In this document: positions 36,042 through 45,121 of the stretch, piece after piece
Position numbering within the stretch: position 1 is the stretch's first letter
Layout: each line of letters starts with the position of its first letter
DNA from: Sphingobacterium sp. UBA4616
GTDB lineage: Bacteria; Bacteroidota; Bacteroidia; Sphingobacteriales; Sphingobacteriaceae
Reading direction: 5' to 3'
DNA length: 64,000 bases
NCBI GenBank assembly: GCA_002386525.1
Contig: DGIS01000005.1
Location: 106,253-170,252, forward strand
Notes under the pieces: generated by a model
Database searches by the model: none
What the model was told of the DNA's origin: nothing
What the model saw: only the letters and a program-made list of their open reading frames with translations
Position numbers and translations under genes: made by a program

Positions 36042-36854
36042 TTACCAGCCTTTAATCGCACCATTTTTGAAGACTTTTTTAGCAGTTGCTTCTACTTCCG
36101 GCGATTGATACGCCTGAATAAACTGTTGCACCTTCTCATCGTTTTTATTGTCTGCGCGGGCAACAATCAGATTCACATAAGGAGATTCTTTGTCTTCTGT
36201 AAACAAACCTTGTTTTTCTGGATCCAGTCCAGCTTGAGCGGCAAAACTATTGTTGATGATGGCAATGGTCACTTGCGGATCATCAAGAACGCGAGGCAGC
36301 TGCGGAGCTTCCATTTCGATGATTTTAATCTGTTTGGGGTTGCTCACGATATCGGTTACTTTAGGCTGTATACCTACATTTTCTTTTAGACCGATAATGC
36401 CTTCTCGTTGGAGAAGCAACAGTGAGCGTCCGCCATTGGTGGGATCATTAGGGATAGCTATAACGGCACCAGGCTGTAAAGCAGTGATCGTTTTTATTTT
36501 GTTTGAATAGGCAACAATAGGAAATACAAAGGTGTTTCCAACGATGGTTAATTTAGTGAAACCACGTTGTTTCGATTGCTCCTGTAAGTAGGGCTGATGC
36601 TGGAATACGTTCACATCGATATCGCCCTGATTTAATGCCTCATTCGGTACCACATAGTCATTGAAGGCCACCAACTCAACATCCAGATTGAACTTTTCTT
36701 TCGCAACTTTCTTAGCCGTTTCTGCAAGCTCCTTTTCTGGTCCTGAAACTACACCTACTTTAAGGATATTCTCTTTCTTTTCTTTGTTATTGCATGCCAC
36801 AACCGTTAGGAGACTGAGGGCTAAGATTACAAATGCATAGTTCAATTTTTTCAT
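36042..36854 (-). CDS. metQ: Methionine-binding lipoprotein MetQ
   Basis: 270 aa from the ATG at 36854; the frame to 36863 adds MDD only. Lipobox VVAC, so a lipid-anchored receptor. NLPA-type fold: ILKVGVVSGPEKELAETAKKVAKEKF, FNDYVVPNEALNQGDIDVNVFQHQPYL and AIPNDPTNGGRSLLLLQ are diagnostic for methionine receptors. Last of the three transporter genes, 15 bases after metI. Confidence 0.95.
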   Translation of the reverse strand: MKKLNYAFVILALSLLTVVACNNKEKKENILKVGVVSGPEKELAETAKKVAKEKFNLDVELVAFNDYVVPNEALNQGDIDVNVFQHQPYLQEQSKQRGFTKLTIVGNTFVFPIVAYSNKIKTITALQPGAVIAIPNDPTNGGRSLLLLQREGIIGLKENVGIQPKVTDIVSNPKQIKIIEMEAPQLPRVLDDPQVTIAIINNSFAAQAGLDPEKQGLFTEDKESPYVNLIVARADNKNDEKVQQFIQAYQSPEVEATAKKVFKNGAIKGW

Positions 36855-36869
36855 ATCATCCAATTTATG

Positions 36870-37523
36870 TTATCGATGGTTTACTTTTTTTGAGATGTAA
36901 TCTCCTGTGTATTGCAACAGGAATACGATTAAAATTAATAAAATTAAAACAGAATTCATGATAAAAGTATCGTATCCGACATAACCATACTGATAACCAA
37001 TCTGTCCCAGTCCACCAGCACCCACGGCGCCACCCATTGCGGAGTAGCCAACAAGTGTGATTAGCGTTATTGTTGCATTGTTTACCAGCGAGGGGAGAGC
37101 CTCAGGAAGCAAAACTTTAAAAATTACCTGTTTTGCGTTTGCGCCCATTGCTCTTGCGGCCTCAATCAGGCCGTTGGGAATTTCAAGTAGGCTATTTTCC
37201 ACAAGTCGTGCAATAAAAGGCGCTGCGCCTATACTCAATGGAACCAATGCTGCGGACATCCCGATTGATGTTCCTACGATATGACGTGTAAACGGAATCA
37301 TCCATACAATGAGTATGATAAATGGGATAGACCTAAAAATATTCACGAACAAGGATACAAGCTGGTGCATACCTTTGTTTTCGAGCAACTGATGTTTTCG
37401 GGTTAAGAAAAGATATATTCCAAGGGGTAGCCCTAGCAAAAAACCAAAGAAGCCCGACAGAAAAGTCATGGCTAAGGTCTCTAAAGTACCTGATAACAGC
37501 AGTGTAAATACCTGATCAGACAT
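36870..37523 (-). CDS. metI: Methionine ABC transporter permease MetI
   Basis: 217 aa, five membrane helices. The coupling motif EAARAMGANAKQVIFKVLLPEALP for contact with the ATPase is intact; SAMGGAVGAGGLGQIGYQYGY is typical of MetI. Overlaps the end of metN by 8 bases, so translation is likely coupled. Confidence 0.96.
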   Translation of the reverse strand: MSDQVFTLLLSGTLETLAMTFLSGFFGFLLGLPLGIYLFLTRKHQLLENKGMHQLVSLFVNIFRSIPFIILIVWMIPFTRHIVGTSIGMSAALVPLSIGAAPFIARLVENSLLEIPNGLIEAARAMGANAKQVIFKVLLPEALPSLVNNATITLITLVGYSAMGGAVGAGGLGQIGYQYGYVGYDTFIMNSVLILLILIVFLLQYTGDYISKKVNHR

Positions 37524-38535
37524 AGCCTAAGATTTTTGTTTGTGCATGTTTTTCTTTTAAGAAAGATATACTGTTTGTTATATTTTCTTGTTCTCCGGAT
37601 AGTTCAGCCAATATAACCCCGAATTTCAGTTCACCAATATAGTCGATTTGTGCCGAAATAATATTTGTTTTGACGTCAAATTTTTGTTCCAAGTATGCTA
37701 TAAAAGAGATGGACTCTTCATTTGAAGTGAGGTAGATTTCTACCAGTGGATTCCCTGTAGTTTTCAATCGTTCCTGTAAACTCAGCGGAATTTCAACTTC
37801 AAGTGAAGATTGAATAAAATTCTTGGTGGTTATTTCTTTTGGATTGGCAAATACTGCCTCTACCGGGCCCGTTTCGATCAGTCTTCCCTGGTCTAATACT
37901 GCAACCTGATCACAGACACTTTTTATAACATCCATTTCGTGTGTGATCAGCAATATTGTGAGGTCAAGTTGCTTATTTATTTTTTTTAGCAGCTTGAGGA
38001 TGGATTTTGTTGTCGCTGGATCTAGCGCGCTTGTGGCCTCGTCGCAAAGAAGGATATAAGGGTCGTTGGCTAAGGCTCTTGCAATGGCAACGCGCTGCTT
38101 TTGACCGCCTGAAAGATTTGCAGGATAGCCTTCGGCCTTGTCTTCCAATCCTACCAAGCGCAATAGTTCAAGCACTTTTTGACGGATAAATTCTTTTGAT
38201 TTTCCCTCCAGTTCAAGTGGAAAAGATATGTTTTCGTATACCGTTCTTGAGGATAAGAGATTGAAATGCTGAAAAATCATTCCAATTTTTCTCCTTTTCA
38301 GCATAAGACTACTGGCCGACAGCGACATCAAGTCATCGTTTTCTATCATTACTTGACCACAATCTGGTCTTTCCAGCAGGTTGACACAGCGGATTAATGT
38401 ACTTTTTCCAGCCCCAGAGGCACCTATAACGCCGAAAATTTCCCCTTTGCCAATAGACAGGGAGACATCTTTTAAGGCATCAATACGTGCGGCTTTTACT
38501 TCAAACGATTTGGATATGTTGTTTAGTTGAATCAT
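37516..38535 (-). CDS. metN: Methionine ABC transporter ATPase MetN
   Basis: 339 aa. Walker A GASGAGKSTLIR, signature LSGGQKQRVAIARAL, Walker B ILLCDEATSALDP and switch His in LITHEMDVIK. The C-terminal 100 residues form the NIL domain (SFIAYLEQKFDVKTNIISAQIDYIGELKFGVILAELSG) that binds methionine and allows inhibition by high internal methionine. First gene of metNIQ with a well-formed promoter and a leader of about 33 nt, too short for a SAM riboswitch. Confidence 0.97.
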   Translation of the reverse strand: MIQLNNISKSFEVKAARIDALKDVSLSIGKGEIFGVIGASGAGKSTLIRCVNLLERPDCGQVMIENDDLMSLSASSLMLKRRKIGMIFQHFNLLSSRTVYENISFPLELEGKSKEFIRQKVLELLRLVGLEDKAEGYPANLSGGQKQRVAIARALANDPYILLCDEATSALDPATTKSILKLLKKINKQLDLTILLITHEMDVIKSVCDQVAVLDQGRLIETGPVEAVFANPKEITTKNFIQSSLEVEIPLSLQERLKTTGNPLVEIYLTSNEESISFIAYLEQKFDVKTNIISAQIDYIGELKFGVILAELSGEQENITNSISFLKEKHAQTKILGYV

Positions 38536-38568
38536 TGACTCTGTCAGGAGTTAAATGTTTTATTTGGA

Positions 38569-38601
38569 CAAATGTATGATCATGCCATAAATGTACACAA
38601 A
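38569..38601 (-). promoter_or_regulatory. Promoter of metNIQ
   Basis: On the minus strand, TTTG (38598-38601), a 21-nt spacer and TACATTTG (38569-38576). This is the full Bacteroidota consensus, 33 bases from the metN start. Confidence 0.75.
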
Positions 38602-38636
38602 TGCCACGGATAAAAAAGAACCCATTACACCCTTTT

Positions 38637-39497
38637 TTATATCGTTTTGTAGGCCGAAATTACTTGCTTTGCCGACCCGAGTCCATCAATCCCGTATTCG
38701 ATAATATCACCATCTTGAAGGAATCTTTGCGGCGATTTTCCCATTCCAGATCCTGCAGGCGATCCCGTAGAAATAATATCACCTGGAAGTAAGCTCATAA
38801 ATTGACTTAAATAGGAAATCAACTTGGGAATGCGATAGATAAAATCGCTTGTATTGCCATCTTGCATAAGCTCACCATTGAGCTTTAGCCATATTCTTAA
38901 ATGATCAACATCTTTTATTTCGTCTTTGGTCGCTATAAACGGACCAATAGGTGCGAACGTGTCACATCCTTTACCTTTATCCCAGGTTCCGCCGCGTTCG
39001 ATTTGAAACTCACGCTCCGTAACATCGTTGTGCAGCACGTAGCCAAATACATGATTCAGTGCCTCTTCTTCCGTCACATAGGAAGCCTTTTTTCCTATAA
39101 CAATGGCAAGTTCAGTTTCCCAATCTGATTTCACAGAGGACTTCGGAAGGGTAATTCCATCAAAAGGTCCGTTGAAAGCAGATACGGATTTCATAAAGAC
39201 AATAGGTTCTGAAGCTTGCTCCAATTTCGTTTCTTTCACGTGATCATCAAAATTAAGTCCCACGCACAGAATTTTGGAAGGGGCTTCTAATGGTGCTCCG
39301 ATACGCTCGTCATCAGCTATCTCCTTAAGCTTGTCATTATTCTCAATGACATAGGTTTGTAGTCTTTCCAAATTCGAGACATCCGCAAAGAAATCGCGGT
39401 TATATTGGAAATTTCCTACTGAAACATCATATCTCTTTTCGTTTAAAATGACTCCCGCCTTTTCGGAGCCCTTTGCGCCATATCTAAAAATCTTCAT
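38637..39497 (-). CDS. Fumarylacetoacetate hydrolase-family protein
   Basis: 286 aa from the ATG at 39497, where MKIFRYGAKGSEKAGV matches the family's N-terminus; the frame to 39548 adds 17 unrelated residues. Core motifs: ILCVGLNFDDHVKETK, SDWETELAIVIGKKA with the metal-binding Glu residues, GYVLHNDVTEREFQ and PGDIISTGSPAGSGMG. Members cleave C-C bonds of diketo acids or decarboxylate oxaloacetate; the present one resembles ureidoglycolate lyase-type annotations, substrate unknown. Confidence 0.9.
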   Translation of the reverse strand: MKIFRYGAKGSEKAGVILNEKRYDVSVGNFQYNRDFFADVSNLERLQTYVIENNDKLKEIADDERIGAPLEAPSKILCVGLNFDDHVKETKLEQASEPIVFMKSVSAFNGPFDGITLPKSSVKSDWETELAIVIGKKASYVTEEEALNHVFGYVLHNDVTEREFQIERGGTWDKGKGCDTFAPIGPFIATKDEIKDVDHLRIWLKLNGELMQDGNTSDFIYRIPKLISYLSQFMSLLPGDIISTGSPAGSGMGKSPQRFLQDGDIIEYGIDGLGSAKQVISAYKTI

Positions 39498-39503
39498 AAG
39501 CCG

Positions 39504-39511
39504 CAAATATA
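39504..39511 (-). promoter_or_regulatory. Candidate -7 element for the FAH-family gene
   Basis: Minus-strand TATATTTG, seven bases before the start codon at 39497, predicting a leaderless transcript; no good -33 seen. It supports the shorter start. Confidence 0.45.
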
Positions 39512-39555
39512 CGGATTTTGTCCCAAAAAGGGCGGAAAGTAACAGCAATTAACCA

Positions 39556-40488
39556 TTAATCGATATGTAAATTGTCTATACAATTATTATCCAAAAGCGG
39601 ATATTTAAACGGAAATTTCTCCTGAACAATTTTTTTGTTACTTACCCATGTGCCATCGATTACCATTTCCTGTCCTTTTTTTCCCAGCATCCACCTGATC
39701 AAAAATGACGGTGTAGGAAGCTTTAGGTACAAAGGGCCATAAGTACGCCGGGCGATTCTTTTAATAAATTCACCAAGGGGAAGCGGTTCAGATGAGCAGG
39801 CATTGTAAATGCCTGCGAGGTTATTATTTTGTATGCCAAATAACAACATACGACAGAGATCATCCATATGGATCCAACTGAGCATCTGCTTGCCCGAACC
39901 CAATATTGGAATTGAACGAAAGGGTAGGAAGCGGCCGATCTCCTTTAACAATCCCTGGTCCTTGCTAATCACAACTCCAAAGCGGAATACAACAAGTCTT
40001 TTTCCCAACGTTTCAATAGGCTTAACACTGCCTTCCCAAAGGTTGCAAACCCAGGATAGAAAATTGCCGCCTTGTGGGTCTCCTTCTATAAAAGGCCTTT
40101 TCTGGTAAGGGTCGTCCGCTCCATACCAACCAATAGCGGAAGCTGATAGGACAGCTTTAACACGATTTGGTAGCTTTTTTAAACTTTGGTAAAGCAACTG
40201 CCCACTTTCTACTCGGCTGGCAATAATTTCTTGCTGATACGCTTTTGTCCAGCGCTTGGCGTTAAGATTTGCACCTGCCAGATTGATGATATAGTCAGCT
40301 TCTTGAATCGATTTGACATCTACCTCCTGTTTTTTGGGATCCCAATGTAAATACTTAACGTTGGCCTGCGCAGGATACGACTTGGGATTTCTGGTAAAAA
40401 TAATCACATCATAGTGATTGGCAACCAATAGCTTTGTCAAATGGAGACCAATTGCTCCAGTACCACCCGTAATAACCACTTTCTCCAT
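39556..40488 (-). CDS. NAD(P)-binding SDR protein, TIGR01777/YfcH-like epimerase
   Basis: 310 aa. Rossmann motif VVITGGTGAIGLHLTKLL at the N-terminus, ADYIINLAGANLNAKRW, SASAIGWYG (Tyr of the active site) and the family's C-terminal GQEMVIDGTWVSNKK. YfcH/SulA-type proteins are atypical SDRs of unknown physiological substrate, linked to cell division in cyanobacteria. Followed by the FAH-family gene after 58 bases, apparently with a separate promoter. Confidence 0.92.
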   Translation of the reverse strand: MEKVVITGGTGAIGLHLTKLLVANHYDVIIFTRNPKSYPAQANVKYLHWDPKKQEVDVKSIQEADYIINLAGANLNAKRWTKAYQQEIIASRVESGQLLYQSLKKLPNRVKAVLSASAIGWYGADDPYQKRPFIEGDPQGGNFLSWVCNLWEGSVKPIETLGKRLVVFRFGVVISKDQGLLKEIGRFLPFRSIPILGSGKQMLSWIHMDDLCRMLLFGIQNNNLAGIYNACSSEPLPLGEFIKRIARRTYGPLYLKLPTPSFLIRWMLGKKGQEMVIDGTWVSNKKIVQEKFPFKYPLLDNNCIDNLHID

Positions 40489-40602
40489 GAATCGAACGTT
40501 GATTTTAATAAATTAGTTTGAACATTTCACTCCTCCCTTTACTACTGATACTAAATATACTGTTTTGGTTTATAAAAATCATTAATTGACGTGTAATCAC
40601 AA

Positions 40603-40637
40603 AAAAAAGGTTTATTTCTTTACGAGATAAACCTTTA
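40603..40637 (-). terminator. Intrinsic terminator after the HMA/DUF3347 gene
   Basis: AAAGGTTTAT... with GATAAACCTTT forms a 10-bp stem; a run of about nine U follows on the minus strand. Confidence 0.82.
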
Positions 40638-40674
40638 TAAACAGTGATAAGTTTTATTTAAACGATGCTATATG

Positions 40675-41511
40675 CTAAAGCGTCTGAATCGTACTACCGC
40701 ATGTTAGCATCTGAGCGCCATAGTAAGGATTTTTGATCTCTTTTTGACGGCTCAACCAAGTCGCGCCTTTGCCTTTGTTAAACATGGGGCATTTTTGGTA
40801 ATAAGTAGGATGCGCAGGTTTTGAGCTTTTGGACAAAGCATAAATTTCCTCAGAAAGTGTAACAAATGCTTCCCGTTGTGTGGTTATATCTTTTGCCTGT
40901 TGCTGACGCTTTACAGTAGCTTTGAGTGCAGTCATTTTTGCTTTCCAGACTTCCTGTTCCGTCTTCGAAAGATCGGCAATTTTTACTTCAGCAACGATAT
41001 TGGAAAGATCATTTGCTAAGGATGCGGCACTTTTACTATTTGCTGCGACGAGTGCATCTTTGAGTAGAAAATATTGATTGTAGATCGCTTGAAAAGCACT
41101 TCCATTGTCGATGTTATCTGCTGATGCCGTTGGTTCAGTTGTTGTGCCTGGTGGACTAGCTGATGCTGTCGGAACCAAATTTCTTTCATACTGGCAACAA
41201 CTATGTAGTTTAGTGTAAGTGTCCTCAGCAGCCAGGTATTTTTCATTGTCATAACCTGCTCCCGCAATATGCTTTAGTACAGCATCTAATGACGTTTTTT
41301 CAGCATTATAAGCGATTGTTGCTGTTTGCTCGTCTTCGTCCCAGTCTACTTTAGCATGAGCTGAAGCGCCGGCATTTTCTATTGTTTTTTTGCACATGGC
41401 ACAATTTCCAGCGATTTTGACGTTGCTAGCTATTGAACTGTTGTCTTGTGCATAGTTTGTCAAAGCGGATAGCATGAACACCCCTGTTGCGATATAGTGT
41501 TGTATTTTCAT
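40675..41511 (-). CDS. Exported HMA-like plus DUF3347 metal-handling protein
   Basis: 278 aa from the ATG at 41511, which gives a Sec signal ending NYAQ. Residues about 25-95 form a heavy-metal-associated-like domain with CAMCKKTIE, a C-x2-C pair as in copper chaperones, and a second Cys pair HSCCQ. After a Thr/Pro/Ser-rich linker, the C-terminal part (ALVAANSKSAASLANDL to YYQKCPMFNKGKGATWLS and PYYGAQMLTCG) is the DUF3347 domain seen in CusB-type efflux adaptors. Likely periplasmic copper or silver binding. No Cus pump genes are adjacent. Confidence 0.85.
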   Translation of the reverse strand: MKIQHYIATGVFMLSALTNYAQDNSSIASNVKIAGNCAMCKKTIENAGASAHAKVDWDEDEQTATIAYNAEKTSLDAVLKHIAGAGYDNEKYLAAEDTYTKLHSCCQYERNLVPTASASPPGTTTEPTASADNIDNGSAFQAIYNQYFLLKDALVAANSKSAASLANDLSNIVAEVKIADLSKTEQEVWKAKMTALKATVKRQQQAKDITTQREAFVTLSEEIYALSKSSKPAHPTYYQKCPMFNKGKGATWLSRQKEIKNPYYGAQMLTCGSTIQTL

Positions 41512-41646
41512 AGCATGAAATGAAAGAATTAATAAAATAGTAGGATAGGCGTTTAATAGCCGCATCAATTCAAAGATAGTTTTTTGGGCACAACCTACCT
41601 ATTATTTTAACGTTTTTTGACAGGATAGATTTGTATCAGAAGTGTT

Positions 41647-41691
41647 CACTCCAAGTTCTCTAGCGCAGGAGAAATCAGAGAGCTTGGAGTG
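41647..41691 (-). repeat. Stable 15-bp hairpin downstream of the TPR gene
   Basis: CACTCCAAGTTCTCT pairs with AGAGAGCTTGGAGTG (one G-T pair) around a 15-nt loop, 36 bases after the TPR gene. No U-tract follows, so it may protect the 3' end rather than terminate. Confidence 0.6.
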
Positions 41692-41726
41692 AGAGAGGGA
41701 AAGCTATGTGGAAAATTTTGAACCAT

Positions 41727-44063
41727 TTAAAATTTAAAACCAGAGAAAAAACCTGGCTTTTTCCATGTCTGCTTATATACATCAGCTAAAGGATCGTGAT
41801 CAGAATAGACCAGGATTTCATCAAGCAGACGGTGGGCTTTTTTAAGATTCCCTGATTTATAGTTTACACGTGCTTCTGCTAACTTAACTGATTCAACGTC
41901 GTCGTCATAGGTCCAACCGCATTGTGTATATATACGATGAAATAGATCAATGTATTGTGTTACAGCATTGATGTCATTGCTTTCGGTAAAAAGTTGAATA
42001 CCAAATTTTAACCAAAGCACATAATCATCAGGATCCATGACGGAGTGTACCCATTTGTCATTGGTTTGGAACAGGTGTAACCCATCGCGATAATCTTTCA
42101 TATAGTAATGACTTTTGAGGATTAGATACAAGGTCTTCGCTCGATCAAAACTATTAATGATAAATGCTGGTTTATTTTTGAGATATTGTTGCGCAGCGGC
42201 GTTCATTGCCTTATAGTCGCTCTTTTCGTTGTAGAGTTGCATCAGTACATATTGCGGTTGTGCTTCATGAGGATATTTTTGTGCCATATCCTGGTAGTAA
42301 GAGATGCGCTTCGCCAAATTGTCTGCTTCCCGAATCCGATAAATTACATTCTCCACGCCGTTTTTCGACGCTTCAAAGTCGCGATAGTGATACTCATTCA
42401 GATTGGGATTATTTAGGTGAAAATTATAGCTGAATTCCAAAAACTGCTGGGCTCTGGATTCCATATCCGCTGAACGCCCAAGCTGATATTCGACATGGAG
42501 TTGGTGTACCAGCATGCGGTAACAAGGTGGAAAGGTAGTACCCTCGTTTTCAAGGGTAGCTTCCAAAGAAATCGGATAGGTGTCAAAGTACTGTTGCAGC
42601 ACCTCTTCCAGCCGGAAATAATCTTCTAAAGTTGACAACGCATCCGCCCGGGTATAATGAAGTTCTTCAAAATCTGCATACTGCAACCCCTCGGAAGCAA
42701 TAGCGTAGCACGTTTCCAGTTCACCCACCTCTTTGTAAGCCAACGCCAGATTATTGCAATTCATCGCCTGATTGTGTTTTCCTCCGAAATAGTCGCTTTC
42801 GTATTTGTATGCTTCAAAATAGTCTTTGAAAGCATCGTAAGCCTGAAGGTAGAGTTCGAGGATAAGGTATTGGAATGCCGATCGATCAGCTTGGCTTAAA
42901 TTCTCCAATGAAGAGACAAAATCGGAGAGAACGACTGCTTCGTTGTAACATTCACGGGGAAGGTCATCGAACAAGGGGACTTGATTATAGACCTCCCCAT
43001 GAGTCCTAAATGTGCATTCGACCAAACGCCGCCATGATGTTGCATTCCATTTTCGTTCTCCTACCAGCTCTAAATATGGAATCGCTTCAGCATAACGCTC
43101 TTCATCATAGCGATAGGCTGCCGCAAAGTGGTAACCGACAAAAGAGTGGGGATAAGCATCGATCAATTTGAGCGCATGGAGATAATAATAGTCGAGCGGA
43201 ATTCCGATTTCTTCCGAATAATTACGCTCAATAATAAGCTGATAGTAGTACACATTAGGGTTTTCATAACCCTCGGCAATTAGCTCCTCAAAGCGATTAT
43301 GCCATTTCACCAATTCTTGATGAATATGTAGCGCTGAGTTTTCGCCTTTTATAAGCTTTAATAAAATGTTTAAGGAAAGATCAATTGCTTGATTCTCATA
43401 AGCGATTTCCGCAAGATTCACATAGTCCATTTCATTGCTGCTAATGAAATGTTTAAAGTCGGATGCAATCAAATCCCAAATATTGGATGGATTGATCTGT
43501 TTATTGCGGTCCAACAGATAAATTTTTTTCATCCAAAAGATGGAGAAATTGTGATCCATGGCTTCCCGCTCATGTAGGAATGTATCTCTGATGTAATGGA
43601 TACCGGCTTCTAAAACTGGCAGCATCGCTGTATCATCTTGGAGTCCTTCGTAGATATTGACTAAAAAGTTATAACCGTATATCGAACTGTTGCGTGAAGC
43701 GATTAGCTTTTTCGCGTATGCTACAAAGGTATCCTTATTGGCTTCGGTAACATGTAGATTTGGACGACCCATTTGGGCTAATGTTGCTTGATTGTCCAAA
43801 ACATAATTCAGCATGTGATATAAGCTTGTTTCATTTTCTGGGTCGATGGTCAGCGCTTTTTGAAAATAGGGGATCATTTTTTCCTGAATAATATCGAAAA
43901 CAGCATCTTGCCCCTCGTAATAGACCTGATCATGATAGGCGATAGCGAGGTATGTCCAAAGCATTACATCTTGATCGCTTAGCCGCAGTTGGTTTTCCCC
44001 TTCAATAATAAATAGATCTAGTTGTCCGCTGTAGAATAAGTCATAAATATATTTTTCTTCCAT
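41727..44063 (-). CDS. Large TPR-like repeat protein, unknown function
   Basis: 778 aa, soluble, no signal peptide or membrane helix. Almost wholly alpha-helical, with repeated helix pairs resembling tetratricopeptide units (ALTIDPENETSLYHMLNYVL, HYTRADALSTLEDYFRLEEVLQQYFDTYP, AQKYPHEAQPQYVLMQLYNEKSDYKAMNAAAQQYL). It probably scaffolds protein contacts. It follows the SH3-like gene by 52 bases and would be cotranscribed from the promoter with the NemR-type palindrome. Function is unknown. Confidence 0.8.
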   Translation of the reverse strand: MEEKYIYDLFYSGQLDLFIIEGENQLRLSDQDVMLWTYLAIAYHDQVYYEGQDAVFDIIQEKMIPYFQKALTIDPENETSLYHMLNYVLDNQATLAQMGRPNLHVTEANKDTFVAYAKKLIASRNSSIYGYNFLVNIYEGLQDDTAMLPVLEAGIHYIRDTFLHEREAMDHNFSIFWMKKIYLLDRNKQINPSNIWDLIASDFKHFISSNEMDYVNLAEIAYENQAIDLSLNILLKLIKGENSALHIHQELVKWHNRFEELIAEGYENPNVYYYQLIIERNYSEEIGIPLDYYYLHALKLIDAYPHSFVGYHFAAAYRYDEERYAEAIPYLELVGERKWNATSWRRLVECTFRTHGEVYNQVPLFDDLPRECYNEAVVLSDFVSSLENLSQADRSAFQYLILELYLQAYDAFKDYFEAYKYESDYFGGKHNQAMNCNNLALAYKEVGELETCYAIASEGLQYADFEELHYTRADALSTLEDYFRLEEVLQQYFDTYPISLEATLENEGTTFPPCYRMLVHQLHVEYQLGRSADMESRAQQFLEFSYNFHLNNPNLNEYHYRDFEASKNGVENVIYRIREADNLAKRISYYQDMAQKYPHEAQPQYVLMQLYNEKSDYKAMNAAAQQYLKNKPAFIINSFDRAKTLYLILKSHYYMKDYRDGLHLFQTNDKWVHSVMDPDDYVLWLKFGIQLFTESNDINAVTQYIDLFHRIYTQCGWTYDDDVESVKLAEARVNYKSGNLKKAHRLLDEILVYSDHDPLADVYKQTWKKPGFFSGFKF

Positions 44064-44115
44064 TTGTAAATTCGTGTCTTTGATGAATCTATTGCGTTAA
44101 AAACGGTTTAAAATA

Positions 44116-44982
44116 CTATTTGGATGTCGAAAGCTTTTGAAAACTTGTACCACTCCATTGGAACTCTTCCTGCTTTTTTGTGATTTTAAAATTTGCATTT
44201 TCTGCATGATCGTCCAAAGCTTCCCCTTCTTCGATGTATTTATAAATAATCTGATTGTTTTTGCCATGTTCGGAAGGAAATAGCATCTTTTCATCGTAAT
44301 AATAAATACCCGCATCAGCGACCGAATACCGACTTGGCAGATCGATAAGCTGCTTTCCTGTCCAGGCCATATAGTAATATTCCGATGGTATGCCACAGGC
44401 TTCACCCAAAAATTCCATACGCAAAATCTGCTTGACGTTTTGCAGACCCATTGCTGGAAGCAATTTACTTTGCGCGAAGGTTTGTCCAGAATAGGTGAAA
44501 GGATAGGTATGTTCAGCTAGAAAACCTCCTTTTGCATCGAGAATTTTGACACCTGTTGAGAAGAGATTCTGTCCGTCGCTATTTTCAGTCAAACGCTCAA
44601 AACCGTATATGTATTGCGAGCCATCTGAAGCACTTAGTTTTCCTAGCGCTAAGAGCCCCAGCCAAATAAAGCCGATTTTTTTGATGCCGTTTTCAGCATA
44701 GGTTATTTCATGCCAAGGGGCATAAAAATTTTTTATGGTATTTCCTTTAAATGGTGGGCTAGTGATTGTAACAATATTTCCTATCGATAGGGAATCGACG
44801 ATGGCAGCCTTAAGATTAGGCTGCTCGCGCACGTAAGCTTTTGCCGCAAAGACGGTGGCCTGCTGACCGCACCGAACATTCCATAAGTTGAAGCTATCAT
44901 CGAATTTTAAATTTTCCTGCGCTTTTGTGTATAGTGGCCCTACTCCTAAGGTAACTAAACAATACCCAATTAATTTTCTCAT
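44116..44982 (-). CDS. Secreted protein with SH3-like N-terminal domain, unknown function
   Basis: 288 aa. Sec signal (GYCLVTLGVGPLYTKAQ) with likely cleavage after residue 21. An SH3-like segment (AAKAYVREQPNLKAAIVDSLSIGNIVTITSPP) is followed by a domain rich in aromatic residues (FYAPWHEITYAENGIKKIGFIWLGLLALG) and a C-terminal part with SEYYYMAWTGKQLIDLPS. Cys residues are few. It is the first gene after the palindrome-containing promoter at 45002. No family recognised beyond the SH3-like start. Confidence 0.75.
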   Translation of the reverse strand: MRKLIGYCLVTLGVGPLYTKAQENLKFDDSFNLWNVRCGQQATVFAAKAYVREQPNLKAAIVDSLSIGNIVTITSPPFKGNTIKNFYAPWHEITYAENGIKKIGFIWLGLLALGKLSASDGSQYIYGFERLTENSDGQNLFSTGVKILDAKGGFLAEHTYPFTYSGQTFAQSKLLPAMGLQNVKQILRMEFLGEACGIPSEYYYMAWTGKQLIDLPSRYSVADAGIYYYDEKMLFPSEHGKNNQIIYKYIEEGEALDDHAENANFKITKKQEEFQWSGTSFQKLSTSK

Positions 44983-45001
44983 TATTCACCGTTCTTTGTT
45001 G

Positions 45002-45024
45002 CAAAAATAGACCAATTGGTCTAT
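45002..45024 (-). promoter_or_regulatory. Promoter with an 18-bp NemR-type palindromic operator
   Basis: Minus-strand -7 TATTTTTG (45002-45009) abuts the perfect palindrome ATAGACCAATTGGTCTAT (45007-45024). The core TAGACC-N4-GGTCTA is identical to the box described for the TetR-family repressor NemR. It fills the -7/-33 spacer, an ideal repressor position, 20 bases before the secreted-protein gene. Confidence 0.75.
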
Positions 45025-45121
45025 AAACATGATCACTGGTTTCAGGTATTTTTTATCAGTCGTAGGGCCAATTTTCATCTATTCACCAACTTCAACTAGA
45101 CTATAGTTCAATTAACTCCTC

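Noticed and set aside
38536..38601. Possible SAM riboswitch upstream of metNIQ
   Set aside because: The promoter leaves only about a 33-nt leader, too short for any SAM riboswitch class.
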